A stretch of DNA of 64,000 bases. It comes from Bacteroidota bacterium. Its GTDB lineage: Bacteria; Bacteroidota; Bacteroidia; Bacteroidales; Tenuifilaceae. Of the stretch, positions 27,794 through 36,525 are shown piece after piece. The stretch spans positions 1 to 64,000 of the forward strand of contig JAKQKB010000126.1 in NCBI GenBank assembly GCA_029560875.1, in the 5' to 3' direction. The position numbers and the translations under genes were made by a program. The notes under the pieces were generated by a model. That model was not told the DNA's origin, made no database searches, and worked only from the letters and a program-made list of their open reading frames with translations. Numbering within the stretch: the first letter of the stretch is position 1; every line of letters begins with the position of its first letter.

Positions 27794-27892
27794 ACCACAA
27801 AGGGCTCAAAGTACATCACAAAGAGCACAAAGAAAAGCTTGTCCTCTAAGTTCCTTTGTGGACTTCGTGTATCCTTAGTGTCACTTTGTGGT
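27794..27892. repeat. MITE-like repeat, copy 1
   Basis: This 99-bp element is bounded by perfect 9-bp terminal inverted repeats ACCACAAAG/CTTTGTGGT, with internal CACAAAG and CTTTGTG words that fold into a long hairpin. A second copy in the same orientation lies at 35268-35347. The last 38 bp of the two copies differ at only four positions, all transitions. Non-autonomous palindromic repeats of this style are widespread in Bacteroidota genomes. Confidence 0.8.
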
Positions 27893-27967
27893 AAAAAATC
27901 AAAATTTATTATTTCATCAGACTAGTGGTATCTTAACATAAAGTTGTCATTTATTAAACACAATAAA

Positions 27968-27997
27968 TTGACAGCATAATGTTATTATTTATCTTTA
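27968..27997 (+). promoter_or_regulatory. Candidate promoter of the sigma factor gene
   Basis: TTG at 27968-27970 and TATCTTTA at 27990-27997 are separated by 19 bp, the usual spacing of Bacteroidota -33 and -7 (TAnnTTTG) boxes. The last base of the -7 box is A rather than G. It lies 20 bp before the sigma factor start. Confidence 0.5.
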
Positions 27998-28016
27998 CTT
28001 CCCAAATAAAGCCTAG

Positions 28017-28592
28017 TTGGAATTATTGGATAAGAATATTGTGGATGCATTGCGCCAAGGCGATGAGCAGGTTTTTGAGACAATTTTCAAAACCTACTAC
28101 GAGCGTCTTTGCAATTACGCCAACACAATACTGAACGATATGGATGAGGCCGAGGAGATGGTTCAAGGAGCATTCCTTACTGTTTGGGAAAAGCACGATA
28201 CGCTGGAGATTCACACTTCGGTTAAATCGTACCTATACCGGGCTGTTCATAACAGCTGCCTGAACAGGGTTAAGCACTATAAAGTGCGAAAAACATACGG
28301 TGATGCTGTTAAAAACCAAACGGAATTGCTGCACGACGATGCTTCGCAGGATTTGATAGGAAGTGAGTTAGATGCTATTGTGGCCAACGCCATTGATTCG
28401 TTGCCCGACCAGTGTAAGTTGGTTTTTAAGTTAAGCCGATTCGAAAATTTGACTTACGCCGAAATAGCAGAGCAGTTGGGAATCTCCGTAAAAACAGTGG
28501 AGAACCATATGGTAAAAGCACTAAAAGTGCTGCGGGAAAAGTTGAAGGACTATTTGCCTGTTTTAATTTGGTTACTATTTATGAGGAACTAA
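28017..28592 (+). CDS. ECF RNA polymerase sigma factor (FecI/Bacteroides type)
   Basis: This 191-residue sigma-70 factor begins with TTG. Region 2 is at ~20-85 (FKTYYERLCNYANTILNDMDEAEEMVQGAFLTVWEK) and region 4 at ~128-180 (LPDQCKLVFKLSRFENLTYAEIAEQLGISVKTVENHMVKALKVLREKL). It belongs to the group that pairs with FecR anti-sigma factors. The FecR gene starts 4 bp after its stop codon. It probably switches on surface nutrient-uptake genes when released by FecR. Confidence 0.95.
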   Translation: MELLDKNIVDALRQGDEQVFETIFKTYYERLCNYANTILNDMDEAEEMVQGAFLTVWEKHDTLEIHTSVKSYLYRAVHNSCLNRVKHYKVRKTYGDAVKNQTELLHDDASQDLIGSELDAIVANAIDSLPDQCKLVFKLSRFENLTYAEIAEQLGISVKTVENHMVKALKVLREKLKDYLPVLIWLLFMRN

Positions 28593-28596
28593 AATT

Positions 28597-29622
28597 TTGG
28601 TTGAGGAGAACAAACATATTGACCTGATAATTGCGCGGTACATTGCTGGTGAAGCAACCGAGCAGGAGATTACTTTGCTTAACCAATGGCTCAGCGAGTC
28701 GGAGGTTAACCGCAAGTACTTTGGCGATATAGAGTTTGTTAACCAAAAAGCGGTTGCATCGCATACAGTTAATAAGGTTGATATTGATAAAGCTTGGGGC
28801 AAGGTTCGTCAGCAGATGAAGAAAAAAACCGTTCAGACAGAGCCAGCAGCAAAAACGGTTACCTTCCAAATTCCTGTATGGCTAAGAGTTGCGGCGGTGC
28901 TGGTTATTGTGTCGGGGATATCGTTTGGGCTTTACAGGTACTACACCTCTGCCCTGCTTTACCCCACCGAAATGGTTGCAGCAGCAAGCAAGGATAGCGT
29001 AATTACAAAAAGTTTGGTCGATAGTTCAACCGTTGCGCTGAACAAGAACAGTAAAATTACCTACGCCAAGAATTATGGCAAAAAGGAGCGCAGGTTGAAG
29101 CTTGAAGGCGAAGCCTTCTTCGATGTTAAACATATCGATGATAAACCGTTTATTGTTGAGGCCGAAGGAACATTAATTGAGGATATTGGAACATCGTTCA
29201 ATATCAAAGCGGTTGATACCGATACCATTGTTGAGGTGTTTGTAAAATCGGGCGAGGTGATATTCTTTACAAAGGATAATAAGGGAATAAGCCTTACTGC
29301 GGGCGAAATGGGAATTTACAATAAGAATACTAGAACATTTACAAGGATTGCATCGCCCGATGTTAATGCAACGGCTTATGTAAACAAGGTTTTCCTTTTC
29401 CAGAACGTTCGCCTTGCCGATGTGGTTCAGCAGCTAAATATGGTTTATGGTACCAACATTCGTTTTGGCAATGAGCAACTAAAGGATTGCACAATATCAG
29501 TTAAGTTCGAGAATGAGGATATAGAGTTGATTCTAAGTATTATTAGCGAAACCCTCGAATTAACTGTTACAAAGGATACAGATGGATATATAATTAACGG
29601 AGATGCCTGTAAAAAGGAGTAA
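28597..29622 (+). CDS. FecR-family anti-sigma factor
   Basis: This 341-residue protein (TTG start, 4 bp after the sigma gene) has an N-terminal cytoplasmic sigma-binding region (~1-85; IDLIIARYIAGEATEQEITLLNQWL), one membrane helix (~92-112, WLRVAAVLVIVSGISFGLY), a periplasmic FecR domain (~130-240; KDSVITKSLVDSSTVALNKNS) and a DUF4974-type C-terminal domain (~265-341; FLFQNVRLADVVQQLNMVYGTNI). It should hold the sigma factor at the membrane until a signal arrives through an STN domain, encoded by the next gene. Confidence 0.95.
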   Translation: MVEENKHIDLIIARYIAGEATEQEITLLNQWLSESEVNRKYFGDIEFVNQKAVASHTVNKVDIDKAWGKVRQQMKKKTVQTEPAAKTVTFQIPVWLRVAAVLVIVSGISFGLYRYYTSALLYPTEMVAAASKDSVITKSLVDSSTVALNKNSKITYAKNYGKKERRLKLEGEAFFDVKHIDDKPFIVEAEGTLIEDIGTSFNIKAVDTDTIVEVFVKSGEVIFFTKDNKGISLTAGEMGIYNKNTRTFTRIASPDVNATAYVNKVFLFQNVRLADVVQQLNMVYGTNIRFGNEQLKDCTISVKFENEDIELILSIISETLELTVTKDTDGYIINGDACKKE

Positions 29623-29627
29623 GCAGA

Positions 29628-31448
29628 ATGAAGAAGATACTTTTACTATTCCTGATATCAACCCTAACTATCAACATAAAATCGCAGAATAGTTCAGTAC
29701 CACCGCTTGAGCGTGAGGTAACGCTAACCATATCGAACGAATCTGTTCCCTTTGTACTTAATGCAATTTCGCAACAAACAGCCGTGGTGTTTTCCTACAG
29801 CCCAAACGTTATAAGCACAACAAATAAAATTAGTATTGATGTAAATGCAAAATCGGTTAGGCATACGCTCAACACAATTTTTACTGGTACAGTAAAGTAT
29901 AAGGTGAAGGGAAAATACATTATTCTTCAGAAGAATGAGACACTTGCTAAGGAGGATGTGGTTGTTGAGGGATACCTGTACGATTCCCAAACTGGCGATA
30001 AATTAACCAATGCCACTGTTTACAACAAGGAGCAAAAGGTATCGACCCTAACCGATGAGTATGGCTACTTTAAGCTCGAAGTTCCTACCGATGCTGCAAA
30101 CCCCGAGCTAAAAGTCAGCAAGGAGGGTTATGCCGATACACTGTTATCGCCTATTTCGGGCAACCTGAATTATGTTAACGTTGAATTATCCACAAAGCAG
30201 AAGATTGAGGAAACACCTTTGCTTATAGAACCAACTGTAGAAAAGGAAAAGAATCGAATCAGAATGCCGGAATGGTTAATCCCTAATCGGTTATTAATCA
30301 ACACCAAAAACATTTCCGATACGCTATTCAGTAAGTTTCAGTTTTCGCTTATTCCTTTTGTGAGTACTAATAAGTTATTGTCGGGCAAAACCGTGAACGA
30401 TTATTCATTGAATATGACTATTGGCTACGTGCAGGGTGTGCGTAAGGTTGAATTGGGTGGTATTGCTAATATTGTTAGGGAAGATGCTGGGTATTGTCAG
30501 TTAGCGGGCGTTGCTAACGTTGTTGGCGGGTTGGCCTATGGGTTTCAGGGTGCAGGAACATTCAATGCCGTTAGGCAGATGAGTGGTATACAGGCGGCTG
30601 GTGTTATAAATTTTGTTCTTAACGATGCGAATTACATTCAGTTAGGAGGAACGGGAAACTTTGTGGGCGGAAAATTTACCGGTGTGCAAGTTGCAGGTAT
30701 TTTCAATATCGGTAGCGAAATGAGCGGAGTTCAGGTTGCAGGAGTTACCAATCTTACTGGCGAAGCCGAAGGGGTTCAGGTGGCCGGCGTACTTAACCAC
30801 GCTAAGAAAATTGTTGGAACGCAGGTTGCAGGTGTTATAAATAATACGGATAGTTTGGACGGAGTTCAGGTAACAAGTGTGTTTAACCGAGCGGCATACT
30901 TTAAGGGTTACCAAATTGCTGTAATCAACTATGCAGATTCGTGCGATGGTATTCCCTTTGGCCTATTCAACTTTGTGCGGAAAGGTTACCACAAAATTGA
31001 ACTATCGGCCGATGAGGTTTTCTACTCAAACATGGCATTCCGAAGTGGTGTAAAGAAATTCCATTCAATAGTATCGGTTGGAATCCGACCCGAAAACTTG
31101 GATAACCCTGTTTGGATGTTTGGATACGGCTTGGGAACAACCCTCGGAAAATCGGATAAATACTTATTCGACATAGATTTAACAGCGCATCAAGTAATGA
31201 AGGGTAGTTACTTTGCATCTAGGAACTCGCTCTATAAACTTACACTTGGTTTAGACAGAAAAATATCACCCAAAACCTCAATTACCTTTGGATTAACCTA
31301 CAATATCTACGTAACAGATACTAATTCGAAGTACTACAGCGATACTTTTTCCTCGTTAGTTCCTTACTCCTTTACAAACAGCACAAGTAGTAACGGAAAT
31401 AATGTGAAGACTTGGGTAGGCGGAAAGATTGGGATAAGGTTCTTGTAG
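29628..31448 (+). CDS. STN-domain protein with a VAGVxN repeat solenoid (no receptor barrel)
   Basis: This 606-residue exported protein has a signal peptide (~1-20). An STN domain follows at ~30-102 (REVTLTISNESVPFVLNAISQQTAVVFSYSP), then a carboxypeptidase-regulatory-like domain at ~112-192 (VVVEGYLYDSQTGDKLTNATV). From ~270 to 440 it carries about eight or nine repeats of ~21 residues of the form GVQVAGVxNxxxxxxG, like the LA_2272-type surface repeat. A C-terminal beta-rich part (~450-606) ends WVGGKIGIRFL. No TonB plug is present. Lying 5 bp after fecR, it is the probable signal-sensing partner of the FecI/FecR pair. The ligand is unknown. Confidence 0.78.
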   Translation: MKKILLLFLISTLTINIKSQNSSVPPLEREVTLTISNESVPFVLNAISQQTAVVFSYSPNVISTTNKISIDVNAKSVRHTLNTIFTGTVKYKVKGKYIILQKNETLAKEDVVVEGYLYDSQTGDKLTNATVYNKEQKVSTLTDEYGYFKLEVPTDAANPELKVSKEGYADTLLSPISGNLNYVNVELSTKQKIEETPLLIEPTVEKEKNRIRMPEWLIPNRLLINTKNISDTLFSKFQFSLIPFVSTNKLLSGKTVNDYSLNMTIGYVQGVRKVELGGIANIVREDAGYCQLAGVANVVGGLAYGFQGAGTFNAVRQMSGIQAAGVINFVLNDANYIQLGGTGNFVGGKFTGVQVAGIFNIGSEMSGVQVAGVTNLTGEAEGVQVAGVLNHAKKIVGTQVAGVINNTDSLDGVQVTSVFNRAAYFKGYQIAVINYADSCDGIPFGLFNFVRKGYHKIELSADEVFYSNMAFRSGVKKFHSIVSVGIRPENLDNPVWMFGYGLGTTLGKSDKYLFDIDLTAHQVMKGSYFASRNSLYKLTLGLDRKISPKTSITFGLTYNIYVTDTNSKYYSDTFSSLVPYSFTNSTSSNGNNVKTWVGGKIGIRFL

Positions 31449-31779
31449 TTAATCGTTGTTCACATCGTTCAAGTACTCTTTTGATGCGAAATCTCTTTAC
31501 TTTACGGTCATCTTGGTTAAAGTTTTTACTAAATTTACTTGAATTTTGTGAGTTAGGAAGGGAGTAGTGGCACGCGTCAAAAGAAGACGCGCGCGAACGG
31601 AGGATAAGGTTCTTGTAATGTTTAGGCTAAACTTAATTTGTTAAATTGCAACTGTTTTTGGGCAATAATTGCACTTCATATCATTTTGCAGAGGGCAAAT
31701 CCCAATTTAAACAAGAGCATTTTTAATAATATTTTCTTGGTAATGCGACGATAAAATAAGTTATTATAAATTATAGAGG
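31449..31779. other. Non-coding gap with one REP-like element
   Basis: This 331-bp gap between the STN gene and the MORN-type lipoprotein gene has no credible ORF. It holds the palindromic element listed at 31571-31603; the rest is AT-rich without clear structure. Confidence 0.6.
31571..31603 (+). repeat. REP-like palindrome, family 1 (reverse form)
   Basis: CGCGTC (31573-31578) pairs with GACGCG (31586-31591) and is followed by the tail CGCGAACGGAGG. The same tail follows the hairpin at 32695-32711. The reverse complements of the elements at 58921 and 63122 share the GACGCGCTCGAAC core, placing all in one family. Confidence 0.6.
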
Positions 31780-32601
31780 ATGAATAAAAGGACAATAATA
31801 AACCTATTGTTAATAGTATTAATTACAGGTTGCTCCGATAGTAAGCATTCAAAAATAGAATATTTTGATACTGGCGAAATAAAATCTGAGATTATATATG
31901 ATAATAAGAGGGATACAACGAGTTTTTACATAAATCATTTTTATAAAAATGGAAGTATTAGATTAAAAGAAGAATTCTTTAAAAGTAAAAGAGAGGGTGT
32001 TTATACCTCTTATTATCAAAATGGAAATATTGATGAGGTGGGAATCTTTAAAAATGGGTTAAAGCACGGTATATTCAGTAAATATAACGAGCAAGGTTTT
32101 TTGGCGTTTAGTAACTACTATTACAATAATAAAATGATTCTGAGAAAAGAAACTCATTTTATTAAGGAGAATAAAAAATTTAGACATATCTTTTATATGC
32201 TCAAAGATACTAATTTGCTTAGTTTTGTAGGATATATTGATTATGACACATTAGGTAATGTTCTAGAAAATGAAAGTTCTTTTTATGATGTAGTTTCTTT
32301 AGATTCTATTAAACAAATAATGAAAATTAAAATTTATAATAAACAAGGAAAGGTTTTGATGCGTTTCCAGGAAAAAATATTTAATGAATTAATAAAAGCA
32401 GAAATATTTGAGCAAAAATATGACACCTATAACGATACATTAACAGTTCACTATATGGCAAAAGATATTGTTGTTGGCGATATTTTACTTGTACAGGACA
32501 CGATTTCGCTTAAATTGCCCTTTTATCAAATTGTATCTACGAAAAAGGAAAATCCTGTAGGAATCGAACCTTATTGTATAGATTCTATTCTTACAGAATA
32601 A
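31780..32601 (+). CDS. MORN-variant (YwqK-like) repeat lipoprotein
   Basis: This 273-residue protein has a lipoprotein signal (LLLIVLITGCSDSKHS, lipobox Cys ~18). It then carries repeated MORN_2-type units, for example EYFDTGEIKSEIIYDNK, HFYKNGSIRLKEEFFKSKREG and YYQNGNIDEVGIFKNGLKHG. A less repetitive C-terminal half follows. Such repeats are often labelled 'YwqK antitoxin' in databases, but nothing here supports a toxin-antitoxin role. It is AT-rich compared with its neighbours and flanked on both sides by REP-like palindromes, which may mean it was acquired. Confidence 0.75.
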   Translation: MNKRTIINLLLIVLITGCSDSKHSKIEYFDTGEIKSEIIYDNKRDTTSFYINHFYKNGSIRLKEEFFKSKREGVYTSYYQNGNIDEVGIFKNGLKHGIFSKYNEQGFLAFSNYYYNNKMILRKETHFIKENKKFRHIFYMLKDTNLLSFVGYIDYDTLGNVLENESSFYDVVSLDSIKQIMKIKIYNKQGKVLMRFQEKIFNELIKAEIFEQKYDTYNDTLTVHYMAKDIVVGDILLVQDTISLKLPFYQIVSTKKENPVGIEPYCIDSILTE

Positions 32602-32620
32602 TTGTAGCCCCAGTTCTATT

Positions 32621-32652
32621 GTTTGAGCGCGTCTTCAAGATGTATTCGCTCT
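32621..32652 (+). repeat. REP-like palindrome, family 1 (degenerate copy)
   Basis: The arms GAGCGCGTCTT and AAGATGTATTCGCTC form an imperfect hairpin. It lies 20 bp after the MORN lipoprotein stop codon and corresponds to the better-preserved copies at 58921 and 63122. Confidence 0.55.
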
Positions 32653-32694
32653 AGTGGCTCAAGTATCCACTACGCCTGCAAGTTATAATTGCAC

Positions 32695-32723
32695 ACTCGT
32701 CATAAGACGAGCGCGAACGGAGG
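32695..32723 (+). repeat. REP-like palindrome, family 1 (reverse form, second copy)
   Basis: CTCGTC pairs with GACGAG (32706-32711) across ATAA, followed by CGCGAACGGAGG. The paired arms differ from those at 31571 yet remain complementary, suggesting the hairpin itself is conserved. Confidence 0.55.
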
Positions 32724-32842
32724 TTCTATGGACTTCGGAAGGTCTGTCCTACACTTCAAAAATCATCATTCGTTAATCATTATTCAAAATTTTTTAAAAA
32801 TCTCACTTTAGTAATAGGGGTATAGTTGATATAAGGTTGTCA

Positions 32843-32850
32843 TAGGTTTG
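32843..32850 (+). promoter_or_regulatory. Candidate -7 promoter box for the TonB-dependent receptor
   Basis: TAGGTTTG matches TAnnTTTG and lies 19 bp before the start codon. A TTG occurs 14 bp upstream, shorter than the usual 19-bp spacing. Confidence 0.45.
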
Positions 32851-32869
32851 AATTATAAATATAAAACCG

Positions 32870-35248
32870 ATGAAGGCAACCATTAAACTTATTGCAAAAC
32901 TCTTTATTTATCTAGCGCTTTATGCGTTTAGTTTACTATCATTTAAAATTGTAAACTCCCAAAATTTAACCCAAGTTATTAAGGGTAATATTGTAGATGT
33001 TGAAACGCAAACCACGCTTCCAGGAGCAACAGTGGTGGTACTTGGTACCAATCCAACATTAGGAACATCAACCGATATGGATGGTAATTACCGAATAGAA
33101 AATGCGCCGCTTGGCCGTTACAGTATTCAAGTTGCCTTTGTTGGCTACGAGCAAGTTGTAATCCCCGAAGTGCTTATAACATCGAGCAAAGAGGTTGTGC
33201 TTAATGTTGGTCTTAAGCAGAGCATCAACCATATTCAGGAGGTCGTAGTAAAAGCGCATACACGCAAGGATAAGCCGTTGAACCCAATGGCAACAATCAG
33301 CGCAAAGTCGTTTACGGTTGAGGAAACCCGCCGTTACGCTGGTGGTTTGGATGACCCAGCTCGCATGGTATCTGCATTTGCAGGTGTTACCGTTGGTAAC
33401 ATTCAGGATAATGCCATTATTATTCGGGGTAACTCGCCCAAGGGCGTATCGTGGCGATTGGAAGGCGTTGAGATTCCAAACCCAAACCACTTTGCAGGCG
33501 GAAATGTTGCTGGTGGTGGAGTGGTAACGGTTTTCAGCAGTCAACTACTGGCCAACTCCGATTTTTTTACAGGGGCATTTCCTGCTGAATATGGCAATGC
33601 ACTTGCCGGTGTGTTTGATATGAAGTTACGGAGCGGAAACAATGAGAAGCGCGAGAGCACATTTCAGGCAGGAATAATGGGAATTGACTTTGCATCGGAA
33701 GGCCCTTTTGTGAAGGGCGGAAAATCGAGTTACCTATTCAATTACCGATACTCAACTCTTGACTTAATAAGTAAAATGGGGCTTATTCCCTCCGAGCAAA
33801 TTCCGCGATATCAGGATTTGTCGTTTAAGTTGAACTTTCCTACCAGCAAAGCAGGAACATTTTCGATATGGGGTGTTGGAGCTATTGATAACAACACCGA
33901 ACCAGAGGATAACGACTCTGTAAACTGGGAAACAGACTGGGATAGAACTTCGTACGATTGGAATATAAGTATGGGAGCTGCGGGTATTACCCATAAAATT
34001 CTACTTGGTAGTAAAACCTACTTGAATACTTCTCTTGCAGCATCGGGAACAGTTAACACTATGTTCGGAGAGCGATACGATGATTTGCTTGTTCTGCGTC
34101 CCAACTGGGACTTTACCGATAAATCGGGCAGGGTAGGGGTTAATACTTTTTTGAATCATAAATTCAGCGCAAAGCACACCGTTAGAACAGGAGTAAACTA
34201 CAGTAAAATTCTGTATAATATTGATTTGAGTAGTACCATAAACGATAAACCTGAAACATTTCAGAATTTTGTTAAGCAGAAAGGAAGCAGTAACTACGCT
34301 GAATTTTATATACAATCGAAGTACAGTGTAACGCATAATTTAACGGCCAACACAGGGGTTAACTTCAACTACTTTGCTTTGAATGGAAACTACTCAATTG
34401 ACCCACGCTTTAGCCTGAAATGGGATTTTGCCCAGAATCAATCTATTTCGTTTGGCTATGGAAAACATAGCCAATTGGAGGAGCTAAAAATCTACCTTAT
34501 AAAGAAAGAAACAGCGGGAGAAGAATACTATCCAAACAAAAACCTAGAATTATCAAAAGCACATCACTTTATACTTGCTTACGATTGGTTAATCAACAGC
34601 AACTTAAGGTTGAAGGTGGAGCCATACTTCCAGTACTTATATGATGTCCCCGGAATAGCCGATAGTTCCTACTCTTTAATCAACTTTAAGCAGGACTGGT
34701 CGTTTATGAATGCCTTGGAGAACAACAGCGTTGGCAGAAACATTGGGGTTGATATAACCTTTGAGCGGTTCTTGAATAACAATTACTACTATTTGGTTAC
34801 TGCATCAATATTCGATTCCAAGTACAAAGGCGACGATAATGTGTGGCGTGATACAAGGTATGATAAGGGTTTTGCAATGAACATACTATTTGGAAAGGAG
34901 TTTATGTTCAGTAAAAACAGGATGCTGGGCGTCAACTTAAGGGCAAATATAATGGGAGGGGAGCGCTATAGCCCTGTAAACTATGCACAATCCATGCAGG
35001 ATAAAACTATTATTTATGATGAGACATTTGCATTTGAAAAACAGAATCCCACAGTCTACAATATGGATATTTCCATAACATACCGAGCCAATAAGCGTCG
35101 ATATTCGGGAGTATGGGCACTTCAGGTTAAGAATGTGTTAGGTTCGCCAATGGAGGAGGGATATGTGTATAACTACCGAACCAATAAAATTGAGAAATCA
35201 TCGTCGGTGGTGGTGCTTCCAGTGTTAAGCTATAAGGTGGAGTTTTAA
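32870..35248 (+). CDS. TonB-dependent outer-membrane receptor with carboxypeptidase-regulatory-like domain
   Basis: This 792-residue protein has a signal peptide (~1-30), a CarboxypepD_reg-like domain at ~37-120 (KGNIVDVETQTTLPGATVVVLG; GNYRIENAPLGRYSIQVAFVGYEQ), a TonB plug at ~145-265 (RMVSAFAGVTVGNIQDNAIIIRGNSPKGVSWRLEGVEIP) and a ~500-residue beta barrel ending VLPVLSYKVEF. It takes up a large or scarce ligand using TonB energy. No STN domain is present, unlike receptors that signal directly to FecR. No SusD-like partner is adjacent. The substrate is unknown; proximity to the FecI/FecR genes suggests regulation by them. Confidence 0.92.
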   Translation: MKATIKLIAKLFIYLALYAFSLLSFKIVNSQNLTQVIKGNIVDVETQTTLPGATVVVLGTNPTLGTSTDMDGNYRIENAPLGRYSIQVAFVGYEQVVIPEVLITSSKEVVLNVGLKQSINHIQEVVVKAHTRKDKPLNPMATISAKSFTVEETRRYAGGLDDPARMVSAFAGVTVGNIQDNAIIIRGNSPKGVSWRLEGVEIPNPNHFAGGNVAGGGVVTVFSSQLLANSDFFTGAFPAEYGNALAGVFDMKLRSGNNEKRESTFQAGIMGIDFASEGPFVKGGKSSYLFNYRYSTLDLISKMGLIPSEQIPRYQDLSFKLNFPTSKAGTFSIWGVGAIDNNTEPEDNDSVNWETDWDRTSYDWNISMGAAGITHKILLGSKTYLNTSLAASGTVNTMFGERYDDLLVLRPNWDFTDKSGRVGVNTFLNHKFSAKHTVRTGVNYSKILYNIDLSSTINDKPETFQNFVKQKGSSNYAEFYIQSKYSVTHNLTANTGVNFNYFALNGNYSIDPRFSLKWDFAQNQSISFGYGKHSQLEELKIYLIKKETAGEEYYPNKNLELSKAHHFILAYDWLINSNLRLKVEPYFQYLYDVPGIADSSYSLINFKQDWSFMNALENNSVGRNIGVDITFERFLNNNYYYLVTASIFDSKYKGDDNVWRDTRYDKGFAMNILFGKEFMFSKNRMLGVNLRANIMGGERYSPVNYAQSMQDKTIIYDETFAFEKQNPTVYNMDISITYRANKRRYSGVWALQVKNVLGSPMEEGYVYNYRTNKIEKSSSVVVLPVLSYKVEF

Positions 35249-35267
35249 GCTTGTTGTAAAAGATTAC

Positions 35268-35347
35268 ACCACAAAGGACTCAAAGTGTTTCACTAGGAGC
35301 ACAAAGTCCTTTGTGGGCTTTGTGTATCTTTAGTGTTACTTTGTGGT
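35268..35347. repeat. MITE-like repeat, copy 2
   Basis: This 80-bp element has the same ACCACAAAG/CTTTGTGGT termini and orientation as the copy at 27794-27892, with a shorter interior. It begins 19 bp after the TonB receptor stop codon. The remaining ~215 bp up to gldA are AT-rich and hold no gene I can support. Confidence 0.8.
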
Positions 35348-35562
35348 TAAAAATCATTTTTTATACCTTTTTATTAGAATTTACATCGATTTCCGCGATT
35401 GTGACTTTTTTTTCGTTCACATTTATTAACGATATAATATTCAATAAATATTTCTTATTAGCGTTTATCATTTCAAACCATATTTTCTATTCATTAAATA
35501 ATTACTTTTGTTAACCAATTTACTAGGAAACATTTAGCAACTTTGTCTTTTATTTTTTACGG

Positions 35563-36492
35563 ATGTCGATTGTAGTTAATAACGTTACAAAACTTTATAA
35601 TCAGCAGAAAGCGCTCGATTCTGTAAGTTTTTCCATACCAACTGGTGAGGTGGTTGGTTTGCTTGGCCCCAATGGTGCAGGCAAGTCAACATTGATGAAA
35701 ATTATCACCGGTTATATAAAGCAAACCGATGGAGCCGTTGAGGTCAACGGGAACAACACCTTAAACACAGAGTTCGATTTTAGAGCAGAGATTGGATACT
35801 TACCCGAAAATAACCCGCTTTATGTTGATATGTACGTAAAGGAGTATTTGCTTTGGGTGGCAAGTATCTACAAACTTGGAAAAACCTCAGAAAGTAGGGT
35901 TAAGGAGTTAATTGATATTACTGGAATTGGATACGAGCAGAACAAAAAAATTGGGTCATTGTCCAAAGGATACCGTCAGCGTGTTGGTTTGGCACAGGCT
36001 CTTATTCATAACCCAAAGTTGCTTATACTCGATGAGCCAACTAGCGGTTTAGACCCAAATCAGATTATAGAGATTCGAAATCTTATCTCCGAGATAGGAA
36101 AAGATAAAACAGTTATTCTATCAACTCATATAATGCAGGAGGTTGAGGCCATTTGTAAACGAATCATCATTATAAATCGCGGAAAACTTGTAGCCGATGG
36201 CTCAACGAATGAGGTCAGGGCTTTGTCATCGGGATTTGGACATCAGGTGTTGGTTGAGTTTGTTGAAGATGTAGCAGAGGAGAGCCTTTTAAAAATACAA
36301 GGTGTGCAGAATGTTTACAGAACCGAAAGCTCAGAATGGGTATTAATATCTAAAGAAGGAATCGATATTCGTCCAAATATATTTAGTTTTGCAAAAGACA
36401 ATGGATACACTCTTTTAACGTTAAGCAGGAAGAGTCTACAGTTAGAGGAGGTTTTTCAAAATCTTACACAACCTAATCACACAAATAATTAA
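35563..36492 (+). CDS. gldA: ABC transporter ATP-binding protein GldA-like
   Basis: This 309-residue ABC ATPase has Walker A GPNGAGKSTLM (~35-45), the Q-loop region, the signature LSKGYRQRVGLAQAL (~133-147), Walker B LLILDEPTSGLDPNQ (~154-168) and the switch His in STHIM. It matches the gliding-motility-associated GldA group of Bacteroidota. The permease genes gldF and gldG are not adjacent; a coiled-coil membrane protein follows instead. GldA homologues also occur in non-gliding Bacteroidales, so motility is not implied. Confidence 0.85.
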   Translation: MSIVVNNVTKLYNQQKALDSVSFSIPTGEVVGLLGPNGAGKSTLMKIITGYIKQTDGAVEVNGNNTLNTEFDFRAEIGYLPENNPLYVDMYVKEYLLWVASIYKLGKTSESRVKELIDITGIGYEQNKKIGSLSKGYRQRVGLAQALIHNPKLLILDEPTSGLDPNQIIEIRNLISEIGKDKTVILSTHIMQEVEAICKRIIIINRGKLVADGSTNEVRALSSGFGHQVLVEFVEDVAEESLLKIQGVQNVYRTESSEWVLISKEGIDIRPNIFSFAKDNGYTLLTLSRKSLQLEEVFQNLTQPNHTNN

Positions 36493-36525
36493 CACACAAT
36501 AAATAAACTAACCAATTATTTCAAT

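Noticed and set aside
27794..27892. CRISPR-like array from repeated CACAAAG words
   Set aside because: The words form one long palindrome rather than direct repeats with unique spacers, and no cas genes are present.
30642..30914. Minus-strand ORF of 90 codons within the VAGVxN solenoid
   Set aside because: Antisense shadow of a repetitive coding region with Cys/Asn-rich, non-protein-like composition.
31780..32601. Toxin-antitoxin system based on the YwqK-like repeats
   Set aside because: MORN-type repeats alone do not make an antitoxin, there is no toxin partner, and the protein is a lipoprotein.
33068..33544. Minus-strand ORF of 158 codons inside the TonB receptor gene
   Set aside because: The plus-strand receptor has clear plug and barrel motifs here; the antisense peptide has no recognisable features.
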